A stretch of 38,893 nt of DNA, from assembly GCF_014836885.1 (NCBI RefSeq), contig NZ_JACSPY010000022.1:1-38893 (forward strand). The letters are read 5' to 3'. Below the pieces are notes generated by a model. It was given only the letters and a program-made list of their open reading frames with translations. It had not been told where the DNA came from and did not search any database. The stretch comes from Brevibacterium gallinarum. Its GTDB lineage: Bacteria > Actinomycetota > Actinomycetes > Actinomycetales > Brevibacteriaceae. Positions 31,693 through 38,893 of the stretch are shown piece after piece. Numbering within the stretch: position 1 is the stretch's first letter; each line of letters opens with the position of its first letter. The translations under genes and the position numbers were made by a program.

Positions 31693-33006
31693 ATGACTGA
31701 CCAGCAGCATCGCGACAAGATCATCGCCGCCGTCGACAAGGCCTTCGACGAGCAGACCGGATTCCTCGCCGACCTCGTCGCCGCCCAGACCCAGCGCGGC
31801 CAGGAGTCCAGCGGCCAGGACCTCATGGAGGCCGCCTACAAGCGCCTCGGCCTCGACGTCGAGCGCTGGACACTCGACCCGGCCGAACTCGCCACCCACC
31901 CCGGATCCGGAGCCGTCACCGTCGACTACTCCAACACCGAGGTCGTCGTCGGCAGCACCCAGGCGCCCACTGCCTCGGGCGCGGATGCCGAGGACGCTGG
32001 CCGCAGCCTCATCTTCAACGGCCACATCGACGTCGTCCCCGTCGGCAAGGAAGAGTTGTGGACCCGCGACCCCTACGGCGGCGAGATCGTCGACGGGCAC
32101 ATGTACGGCCGCGGCGTCGGCGACATGAAAGCAGGCCTGTCCGCCAGCGTCTATGCGCTGGCTGCCGTGCAGGCCGCAGGACTGCGCCCGCGCGGTCGCG
32201 TGCAGCTGCAGTCGGTGCCCGAGGAGGAATGCACCGGCAACGGCAGCATGTCCGCCCTGCTGCGCGGGCACACCGCCGATGCCGTCGTCATCCCCGAACC
32301 CTCCGGCGAGCAGGTCGTCGGCGCCCACCTCGGCGTCATCTGGTGCCAGCTGACCGTCCGCGCCCGCGCCGCCCACGCCGCGACCATGAGCGAGGGCCTC
32401 AACGCCATCGACGCCGCCTGGGTCGCCATCGGCAAGCTGCGCGAACTCGAGGAGAAGTGGAACGCCGCTGCCGCCTCGGACCCGGACGTCGGTGGTGAGA
32501 CCCACCCGCTGAACTTCAACATCGGCACCTTCCACGCCGGCGACTGGCCCTCCAGCGTGCCCGACGCCTGCACCGTCGGCATCCGAGTCGCCTACCTGCC
32601 CGACGTGCCCGCCGAGGACGCCTTCGCCGAACTGCAGTCCTGCGTTGCCGACGCTGTCGCCGACCTCGACGGCGTCAGCGCTGAAATGGAGAAGATCGGC
32701 TTCTTCGCCCAGGGCTACCGGCTGCCCCAGGGAACCGACGCCGAGGCGGTGCTCGCCGGAGCGCACAAGGCGATCGCCGAGGCCGCCGGCGGGGACGGGC
32801 CAGACGAGCTGACCCGCAAGCTCATGGCCGGCTACATCGACTCCCGCGTCTTCGGCCGCTTCGCCGACATGCCCGCCCTGGTCTACGGCCCGCTCAGCGA
32901 ACGCCTTCACGGCGCCGATGAGCGCGTCAACCTCGACTCGCTGCGCCGGGTGACGAAGACGCTGGCCCTGTTCATCGCCGACTGGTGCGGAGTCGACGAA
33001 GCCTGA
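31693..33006 (+). CDS. M20-family peptidase/deacylase
   Basis: This 437-residue zinc hydrolase of the ArgE/DapE/carboxypeptidase M20 family should cleave an amide bond of an N-acyl amino acid or dipeptide. Metal and catalytic residues are visible: H111 and D113 in NGHIDVVP, D144 in GRGVGDMKAG and the glutamate pair in PEEECTGNG (178-179). A dimerisation domain fills the middle (around 215-330). The start at 31693 is preferred to an upstream ATG because GAAAGGGA sits just before it. The divergent LysR gene probably controls it. Substrate not determinable. Confidence 0.88.
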   Translation: MTDQQHRDKIIAAVDKAFDEQTGFLADLVAAQTQRGQESSGQDLMEAAYKRLGLDVERWTLDPAELATHPGSGAVTVDYSNTEVVVGSTQAPTASGADAEDAGRSLIFNGHIDVVPVGKEELWTRDPYGGEIVDGHMYGRGVGDMKAGLSASVYALAAVQAAGLRPRGRVQLQSVPEEECTGNGSMSALLRGHTADAVVIPEPSGEQVVGAHLGVIWCQLTVRARAAHAATMSEGLNAIDAAWVAIGKLRELEEKWNAAAASDPDVGGETHPLNFNIGTFHAGDWPSSVPDACTVGIRVAYLPDVPAEDAFAELQSCVADAVADLDGVSAEMEKIGFFAQGYRLPQGTDAEAVLAGAHKAIAEAAGGDGPDELTRKLMAGYIDSRVFGRFADMPALVYGPLSERLHGADERVNLDSLRRVTKTLALFIADWCGVDEA

Positions 33007-33030
33007 GGTAAGCGGGGCTAAGCTCGGATC

Positions 33031-35760
33031 ATGAGCTCCCCGCCGCTGACAGACACGCTCTCGATCTCCGACGCCCACGCCCAGCCGCCCGGTGAGGTCG
33101 TCACCGCACTCGGCACCTCCGCCGAGGACGGCCTCACCCGCGCCGAGGCGGCCGCCCGGCTGGCATCCCACGGCCGGAATGAGCTCGCCCACGCAGCACC
33201 CGTTCCGCTCTGGCGGCGGGTGCTGCGTCTGCTCAACGAGCCGCTGACCTATTTGCTGTTCGCTGCGATCATCGTCTCGGTCATCGCCTGGGCCGCCGAA
33301 GGCCGCCACGGGGCGCCGATCGACGCGATCGTCATCGCCGCGGTCATCATCCTCAACACGCTCATCGGCCTGGTCCAGGAGCTCAAAGCCGCCGATGCGG
33401 TCGCGGCACTCAAGCAGATGACGAGCCCGAGTGCGACCGTCACCCGCGACGGGCGCACCCAGGTCATCGACGCCGCCGAACTCGTCCCCGGCGACATCCT
33501 CCACTTAGGCGAAGGCGACGCGGTGCCCGCTGACGCCCGGCTGCTGTCGGGCAGCCGGCTCATGGTCGCCGAAGCCGCCCTGACCGGCGAATCCGTGCCC
33601 GTGCACAAGACCCGCGACGCCGTGGCTGCCGACACGCCGCTGGCCGACCGGCTGCCGATGGTCTACTCCGGCACCGCCATCACCCAGGGCAGCGCCCGCG
33701 CCGTCGTCACCGGCACCGGGGCTGACAGTGAGATCGGTCGGATCGCCGGCATGATCTCAACAGCCGGGTCGACCGACACGCCCCTGCAGAAGGAGATGGC
33801 GGCAGTCGGCAAGATGCTCACGATCGCCGTCATCGCCATCGCCCTGGCCGTCATGGCCACCGTCTACTTCACCACCGCCGACCACTCGACATCCTCGCTG
33901 GTCACCGTCCTGCTGCTCGGCGTCTCACTCGCCGTGGCCGCCGTGCCCGAAGGCCTGACAGCGATCGTTTCGGTCATCCTCGCGATGGGCGTGCGCCGGA
34001 TGGCCGCCCACGAGGCGATCGTCAAACAGCTCGACGCCGTAGAATCCCTCGGCTCGGCAGGCGTCGTGTGCACCGACAAAACCGGCACGCTGACGCTCAA
34101 CCAGATGACGATCGACCGCGTCATCACCGCAGACGGCCGCCACCACATCACCGACGCCCAGGCCGCCGAGACGCTTGCGCTCGGTTCGATCGCCTCGAAC
34201 GCCCGGCTCACCGCCGAAGGCCCGATCGGCGACCCGACCGAGGCGGCGTTCCTCATCGCCTGCTCCGATGCCGGGCTCGCCGTGCCCCAGGCTCACCGCT
34301 TCGATGAGCTGCCGTTCTCCTCTGAGCGCAAGCGCATGTCCGTCCTCGTCGCAGGCGAGACCGGCGCCGGCCGGCAGCTTGTCATGAAGGGTGCACCCGA
34401 TGTGGTGCTCGCCCGCTGCACACACGTGCGCACCGCCGACGGCGACACCGAGGCCACCCCCGAGGTGCTCGCTCGCCTCGACGAAGAGGTCACCACCCTG
34501 GCCGGCGAGGCCTACCGGACACTGGCTGTGGCCGTGCGCGAGGTGCCCGCCGCCTCGGGCACGGGGGAGAACCCCGAGGCGAGCCTGGACGAGGAGATGG
34601 AGCAGGGACTGACCTTCGTCGGTCTCGTCGCAATGATCGACCCGCCCAGGCCGGAGGCGAAGGCCGCGATCGCCCAGGCACAGCAGGCCGGGATCCGGGT
34701 CATCATGATCACCGGCGATCACCCGCTGACCGCCGAGCGGATCGCCGCCGACCTCGGCATCAACGACCCGAAGACGCTCACCGGCGCGCAGCTGAGCGAA
34801 CTGACCGACGCGCAGTTCGCCAAGGCGGTCGAGACCACCTCCGTCTTCGCCCGCGTCGACCCGAGCCACAAGCTGCGAATCGTCAAGCACCTGCAGGACC
34901 ACGGCCACGTCGTGTCGATGACCGGTGACGGCGTCAATGATGCCCCGGCTCTCAAGCGCGCCGACATCGGCGTGGCGATGGGCATCACCGGCACGCAGGT
35001 CTCGCATGACGCGGCGACGATGATCCTCGCCGACGACAACTTCGCCTCGATCATCACCGCCGTCAAACAGGGCCGCGGCATCTACTCCAACCTCAAGAAG
35101 GTGCTGCGCTACCTGCTGTCATCGAACATGGGCGAAGTGTTCACCGTCTTCGGCGGCGTCGTGCTCGCCGGGGTGCTCGGCCTCGTCCAGGCCGACGGCG
35201 CGGTGATCCTGCCCCTGCTGGCCACCCAGATCCTGTGGGTCAACCTCGTCACCGACTCCACGCCGGCGCTCGCCCTGGGCGTCGATCCGGTCGATGACCG
35301 GGTGATGACGAAACCGCCGCGCCGGCCCGATCAGCGCGCGCTCGACGGCCGCGAATGGGCGCGGATCCTCAGCACCGGATTCGTCATGGCTGTGCTGTCG
35401 CTGCTGGCCTTGGACGCGTGCCTGCCCGGCGGGCTCATCGCAGGCGATGACGACGTGGCCACCGGCCGAACGGTCGCCTTCACCGTGCTCGTCATCCTGC
35501 AGCTGGTGAACACGCTGTCGGTCCGGCACGCGCACACGACGATGTTCGCCGGCTTGTTCACCAACCACTGGCTGTGGCTGGCGCTGGCCGCTGGTCTGCT
35601 TCTGCAGCTGCTTGTCGTCTACCTGCCGATCCTCAACACCGCGTTCTCGACCGTGCCGCTCGACGGGGAGCACTGGCTGCTCGTCATCGGCTGCGCGGTC
35701 GTCTTCATCATCGTCGAAGAACTGCGGCGGGCAGTCGTGCGGATGGTCGGGCGGGGCTGA
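33031..35760 (+). CDS. P2-type cation-transporting ATPase
   Basis: This 909-residue P-type ATPase of the Ca2+/Na+/H+-like P2 group has TGES (185-188) in the actuator domain, PEGL (306-309) in the ion-binding helix, the phosphorylation motif DKTGTLT (D349), KGAPD for nucleotide binding, MITGDHPLTA and TGDGVNDAPALK in the P domain. About ten membrane segments and an N-terminal cation-ATPase domain complete the normal architecture. It starts 24 bp after the M20 gene. No good ribosome site is visible; a TAAGCT box six bases before the ATG suggests a possible leaderless transcript. The transported ion is not certain. Confidence 0.93.
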   Translation: MSSPPLTDTLSISDAHAQPPGEVVTALGTSAEDGLTRAEAAARLASHGRNELAHAAPVPLWRRVLRLLNEPLTYLLFAAIIVSVIAWAAEGRHGAPIDAIVIAAVIILNTLIGLVQELKAADAVAALKQMTSPSATVTRDGRTQVIDAAELVPGDILHLGEGDAVPADARLLSGSRLMVAEAALTGESVPVHKTRDAVAADTPLADRLPMVYSGTAITQGSARAVVTGTGADSEIGRIAGMISTAGSTDTPLQKEMAAVGKMLTIAVIAIALAVMATVYFTTADHSTSSLVTVLLLGVSLAVAAVPEGLTAIVSVILAMGVRRMAAHEAIVKQLDAVESLGSAGVVCTDKTGTLTLNQMTIDRVITADGRHHITDAQAAETLALGSIASNARLTAEGPIGDPTEAAFLIACSDAGLAVPQAHRFDELPFSSERKRMSVLVAGETGAGRQLVMKGAPDVVLARCTHVRTADGDTEATPEVLARLDEEVTTLAGEAYRTLAVAVREVPAASGTGENPEASLDEEMEQGLTFVGLVAMIDPPRPEAKAAIAQAQQAGIRVIMITGDHPLTAERIAADLGINDPKTLTGAQLSELTDAQFAKAVETTSVFARVDPSHKLRIVKHLQDHGHVVSMTGDGVNDAPALKRADIGVAMGITGTQVSHDAATMILADDNFASIITAVKQGRGIYSNLKKVLRYLLSSNMGEVFTVFGGVVLAGVLGLVQADGAVILPLLATQILWVNLVTDSTPALALGVDPVDDRVMTKPPRRPDQRALDGREWARILSTGFVMAVLSLLALDACLPGGLIAGDDDVATGRTVAFTVLVILQLVNTLSVRHAHTTMFAGLFTNHWLWLALAAGLLLQLLVVYLPILNTAFSTVPLDGEHWLLVIGCAVVFIIVEELRRAVVRMVGRG

Positions 35761-35761
35761 G

Positions 35762-37867
35762 TCAGTTCGAAGCAGGCGTGACGAACGACCGAAGCGGAAT
35801 CGGGCCCACGTCCGTGCGCAACGACCAGAAGTCGAGTCCATCGATGTGTGTGACGTCGAGGTATCGCGCTGCTTCGTCGAAAGTCTCGAAATGCTCGTCT
35901 CCGTTGAGCACGAGGTCGGCATCTTCACCGACAACGGCGTCGACATCGATATCGCCGCCGGCTGAAAGCTCATCGCCAGGCTTGAGGTGCCCGGCTTCCA
36001 CAAAGCTCACCACTGATTGCTCCTGCAGTTCCTCAGTTTGCTCTGAAACCAGCTGGTGATGGACTGCCGGAGAGACGTGCCCGGCGGAGAGCCGACGAAA
36101 CGCGTCGCGAATGACATGTGCGATGAGGTGCCTGCGTGCATCTAGGAACTCGGCATACTCCATCTTTTCCCAGCCGCGGGGCATTGCATGCCAGTACATC
36201 TGTTTCTTGAGCCACTCGTCTCCGCGCGATCGGGCCTTTTCAAGCAGATGAGGCCAGTAGTCCGCAGGAGCCTGGTCGGAGATCCGTCCGTTGGAATCCC
36301 AGTCGGTAGGGGCGTAGTTGGCAGTCTGATTGATCTGCTTATCGTCAGTGTGTCCGAGGACCTTCTGTTGGTAGGCGCGTGGATAGAGATGATGGAGCTC
36401 GAGTCCCTTGACGCGTGTTCGTGCAGGATCGGTGAGGTCGCGGACTTTGAGATCGGACATGAACGCGTCGGCGTCGAGGAGATTCAACGCGGCAATGTAC
36501 GTCTGATACGTCGGCGACATGGCTGGGCTTGAGGACACAAGCATGTCGGGCAGACGGACGTTCCAGAAATCGTCAGTGAGTTCCGTATTGATTGCGTGGC
36601 TGACAGCGGCGACAAAGCCTGCCGCATCACCCGCAGGCAGGGCAAAGAACTTTCCGACATCGGCTTCAATCTGTGTCTCACTGGAGCCGGTGTAGCGATA
36701 CGTCAGCTGCGAGAACATGAGCCAGCTGGCCGTCAGGCTTCGCAGCTGCTCGAGCGGAACCTTCGCGTGAGTTCGGCCGATGAGCCAGACGATGTATGTC
36801 GCCGTGATGTTCATGTCAGAAGTAATGTTGCTGCGGCTGCGATAACCTGCCGCCGCCATGCACTCGACGAACTCGTCCCAATTGAGAGGGTTGAGAATGA
36901 CAGGAAGTGCGACCCGCAACTTGTTCAGCTCCGCTTCCTGCCGCGAACTGGACACCCGTCCGGTTGACTTCTCACGCGCCTGAAGTGCCTTGTACGCATT
37001 CTCCAGCCGACCGCGCTGCTGTCCGATTCCGACAAGCACTCTGACGAGATATCCAGTCGTGATCTCAATGAATGGGTTCTGTGGAGTCCACGTGACCCGG
37101 GAACCAGCGAGCTCCGAAGCCCGTTCCGGTGTCATTCGTGACAGGCGGGCGAAGTCCTCAATCTGCTCCCGACCTTCGGGCCAGAACACACTGAGCCAGG
37201 TGAGAATGTAATCAGCCGATTTGAGGCGAACCCCTTCGGAATTGATCCGGACGAAGATGTCGGCAACGAGCTCCTTCGACACGTCGCTTTGGATGTGCAC
37301 GACGCTAAACGTGTAACGGTTGAGATCGTTCAAACGCAGATCGATCTCATCGAGCTTGTCCTGGACCTCGTCTTCGTCTGCATCCTCATTCGCTTTGAGA
37401 TAGTCGCGAAGGAATTTGCGCATGTACTGCCGGGGTGCCGCGAAGTACTCTGAGATGTCGCTGATCCATCGGCTTGATCGAGTGGTGGCGGCTGAGCGCA
37501 CCTCAAATCGTTCTGCGAACGGGTCGAAAGAGATGACGATGCGCTGTTGGCGGTACTTTGCGTCTCGAACGGGTGCCCCGCGCATCACTGCGAACAGACT
37601 CGTGAGGCGCTGCTGCCCGTCGACGATCTGATGAGCGGCTCCGACGTCATCGCTGCCGATTGTGCGCGAATCACCGGTTAGCGCCACGTCCCAGAAGAGC
37701 AGAGTGCCTACCGGGTAGCCGCGATACATGGAATCGAGCAGGTCACGAACGCGCGTCGCCGGCCACACGAATGGGCGCTGCAGATCCGGCAGCTGGATTG
37801 TGCCCTTCTCTACTGCTGAAACGAGCTGTTCGACGTTCCAAGGTGAGGTTTTGAAGATCGAGGCCAT
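35762..37867 (-). CDS. GmrSD-like DUF262/HNH protein with RAMA-like C-terminus
   Basis: This 701-residue protein looks like a single-chain modified-DNA or anti-phage nuclease. The DUF262 (GmrS-like, NTP-using) domain is at residues 1-300, with QLPDLQRPFVW, the hallmark VDGQQR (83-87) and FVRINSEGVRLKSADY. A DUF1524/HNH-type nuclease motif LELHHLYPRAY (His492-His493) and its asparagine-containing continuation NYAPTDWDSNGRISDQ follow near 490-540. The last 80 residues (VEAGHLKPGDEL, ADLVLNG, FETFDEAARYL, GLDFWSL) fit a RAMA domain, found in proteins that deal with modified DNA. The DNA is more A/T-rich than the neighbouring genes. It is convergent with the ATPase gene with one base between stops. 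GGAGTG lies before the ATG. Confidence 0.85.
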   Translation of the reverse strand: MASIFKTSPWNVEQLVSAVEKGTIQLPDLQRPFVWPATRVRDLLDSMYRGYPVGTLLFWDVALTGDSRTIGSDDVGAAHQIVDGQQRLTSLFAVMRGAPVRDAKYRQQRIVISFDPFAERFEVRSAATTRSSRWISDISEYFAAPRQYMRKFLRDYLKANEDADEDEVQDKLDEIDLRLNDLNRYTFSVVHIQSDVSKELVADIFVRINSEGVRLKSADYILTWLSVFWPEGREQIEDFARLSRMTPERASELAGSRVTWTPQNPFIEITTGYLVRVLVGIGQQRGRLENAYKALQAREKSTGRVSSSRQEAELNKLRVALPVILNPLNWDEFVECMAAAGYRSRSNITSDMNITATYIVWLIGRTHAKVPLEQLRSLTASWLMFSQLTYRYTGSSETQIEADVGKFFALPAGDAAGFVAAVSHAINTELTDDFWNVRLPDMLVSSSPAMSPTYQTYIAALNLLDADAFMSDLKVRDLTDPARTRVKGLELHHLYPRAYQQKVLGHTDDKQINQTANYAPTDWDSNGRISDQAPADYWPHLLEKARSRGDEWLKKQMYWHAMPRGWEKMEYAEFLDARRHLIAHVIRDAFRRLSAGHVSPAVHHQLVSEQTEELQEQSVVSFVEAGHLKPGDELSAGGDIDVDAVVGEDADLVLNGDEHFETFDEAARYLDVTHIDGLDFWSLRTDVGPIPLRSFVTPASN

Positions 37868-37893
37868 GTGATCACTCCGAGGTCTGCGGCGGT

Positions 37894-37933
37894 CTCACCT
37901 CTGATGATGTCATATGGCTCACCTGTGCTGATG
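37894..37933 (-). promoter_or_regulatory. Paired direct repeats upstream of the DUF262 gene
   Basis: CTCACCTCTGATGATG (37894-37909) and CTCACCTGTGCTGATG (37918-37933) match at 14 of 16 bases with a 24-bp period. Between them the minus strand reads CCATATGAC, a possible -10 element. This looks like a tandem operator over the nuclease promoter. Confidence 0.45.
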
Positions 37934-37983
37934 TGCCTGCGTGCCGTTGATACAGGCGTTTGGCGAGGTGTGGAACAGTTTGC

Positions 37984-38805
37984 TCAGACGCCGGCCCAGC
38001 CGCCGTCGCTGGCGATGATCGCCCCGGAGATGTTGGTGGAGTCGTCGCTGAGCAGGTAGGTGATGAGCGCTGCCTGCTGCTGAGCGGTCGAGGGCAGGCC
38101 AGGAACGAGGCTGAAGTACTTCGGCAGACGCGCGGCAGCGAACTCGGAACCGAAGTTCACCTCGATGCTGGTGGCCACCCCACCAGGACAGACCGCGTTG
38201 AAGCGCAGGCCCTCCTCGGCATACATGAAAGCACTGTTCTTCGTCAGCCCGTTGAGCGCGTGCTTCGAAGCGGTGTAGGCGGCACCGGCGGCCGAACCGC
38301 GGAGACCAGCCTCGGATCCGACATTGACGACGTTGCCGGCCTTCTGCGGCAGCATCACCGTCACGACCGCACGGGTGAGCTTCATGACGCCGGTGAGGTT
38401 GACCCGCAGGACCGCGTCCCAGATGTCGTCCTTGACGTCATGGACGGGGGAGAAGTCGTCCATGATGCCGGCGACATTGGCCAGTCCATCGATGCGCTCG
38501 CCGGCAGCATCGACGATCTTCGCAACGTCGCCGTCGTCGCTGACATCCCCGGCCACAGTCGTGATCGCCAGATCGGATGCCTCCTGCTCCAGGTCTGCGA
38601 GTCGGTCAGCGGAGATGTCGCAGGCAATGACCTTCCCGCCTTCGCGAGCGATGCGCAGAGCTGTTGCACGGCCGATGCCGGCCCCTGCCCCGGTGACGAT
38701 GACGGTCTTGTTCTCGAAACGGCCGGGGGTGATCTTCTCGTCCCACTGCTGCACCTGCGGTGCGTCGGTGGCTTGGGTTTGCTGGGTTTCGGGTGCGTCG
38801 GTCAT
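37984..38805 (-). CDS. Short-chain dehydrogenase/reductase
   Basis: This is a 273-residue NAD(P)-dependent SDR oxidoreductase. The cofactor loop TGAGAGIG (38-45), the acidic ACDIS after strand two, NVAG, catalytic S164 in NVGSEAG and Y177xxxK181 (YTASK) are all present, with the PGGVATSI segment after the active site. A 30-residue hydrophilic glutamine-rich N-terminus precedes the fold. A GGAGG site is six bases or so before the ATG and starts right after the transposase remnant stop codon, so any native promoter lies beyond or inside the insertion element. Substrate unknown; 3-oxoacyl or alcohol/ketone conversion is possible. Confidence 0.9.
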   Translation of the reverse strand: MTDAPETQQTQATDAPQVQQWDEKITPGRFENKTVIVTGAGAGIGRATALRIAREGGKVIACDISADRLADLEQEASDLAITTVAGDVSDDGDVAKIVDAAGERIDGLANVAGIMDDFSPVHDVKDDIWDAVLRVNLTGVMKLTRAVVTVMLPQKAGNVVNVGSEAGLRGSAAGAAYTASKHALNGLTKNSAFMYAEEGLRFNAVCPGGVATSIEVNFGSEFAAARLPKYFSLVPGLPSTAQQQAALITYLLSDDSTNISGAIIASDGGWAGV

Positions 38806-38817
38806 TGGGCATCCTCC

Positions 38818-38893
38818 CTAGATGTACTTCCCGGTGAGGTTGTGAACGCGGTCTGCTGGTGAGAGTCCCCCAATCGCGGTGTGGGCTCGATGG
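38818..38893 (-). mobile_element. Transposase C-terminus, IS481/IS3-like (window edge)
   Basis: The minus-strand frame ending in TAG at 38818-38820 reads AIGGLSPADRVHNLTGKYI, preceded by HRAHT. The H-x-x-H-x-A-x-G-G-x-x-P-x-x-R pattern is the usual end of the DDE integrase-type transposases of the IS481 and IS3 groups. The gene is cut by the window end, so only 24 codons are seen. It is inverted relative to the remnant at the start of the window. Confidence 0.75.

Noticed and set aside
31633..33504. A 623-codon minus-strand frame opposite the M20 and ATPase genes
   Set aside because: It spans two real genes on the other strand and has a Gly/Asp/Val-rich composition without recognisable domains.
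1..38893. CRISPR array or prophage
   Set aside because: No regularly spaced repeats, cas genes, integrase, capsid or tail genes were found.

Overview
The window is high-GC DNA with actinobacterial habits: strong G/C third positions, SD-type GGAGG starts mixed with apparently leaderless starts, PucR, IclR and UTRA-GntR regulators, and M20, SSS and P450 genes typical of soil or skin Actinobacteria. Gene content and protein style suggest Brevibacterium or a close relative; this is an inference, because no rRNA or other taxonomic marker is present. About 26 genes are supported. Most are catabolic or transport functions, interrupted by small, visibly more A/T-rich accessory genes. No gene-free stretch exceeds 300 bases once the tRNA gene and small ORFs are counted.

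Left part (1-12 kb). A transposase C-terminal remnant ends at base 76. A minus-strand catabolic block follows, read right to left: IclR regulator, cytochrome P450, a histidine/aromatic ammonia-lyase family enzyme with non-standard selectivity residues, and an MFS exporter or permease. Next come an accessory pair (PP2C phosphatase plus an unknown membrane-anchored protein) with its own promoter, and the hyuA-hyuB hydantoinase/oxoprolinase genes, which overlap by 4 bp. They are divergent from a PucR/CdaR-type regulator.

Middle (12-22 kb). A second PucR regulator is convergent with the first. A plus-strand block then runs: methylmalonate-semialdehyde dehydrogenase, class III aminotransferase, a 59-residue membrane peptide, an SSS sodium:solute symporter, an unknown 204-residue protein and a diaminopropionate ammonia-lyase-like PLP enzyme. 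With hyuAB this looks like uptake and degradation of an amino acid or hydantoin/pyrimidine-derived beta-amino compound. A type II toxin-antitoxin pair, a tRNA-Ala(CGC) gene and its terminator follow.

Right part (22-38.9 kb). A minus-strand ABC import operon (binding lipoprotein, two permeases, ATPase) is coupled by overlaps to a HAD phosphatase and an endonuclease/exonuclease/phosphatase-family hydrolase. It faces a divergent UTRA-GntR regulator across two copies of the palindrome TCACTAGTGA. This fits import and dephosphorylation of an organic phosphate or phosphonate. Then come a lone HAD protein, a small membrane protein, a LysR regulator divergent from an M20 peptidase/deacylase, a P2-type cation ATPase, a GmrSD-like DUF262/HNH protein with a RAMA-like C-terminus (a likely anti-phage or modified-DNA nuclease), and a short-chain dehydrogenase. 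A second transposase C-terminal remnant, inverted relative to the first, is cut by the window edge.

The best candidates for something undescribed are the PP2C/membrane-protein cassette, the DUF262-HNH-RAMA protein with repeats in its promoter region, and the ammonia-lyase/P450 pair.
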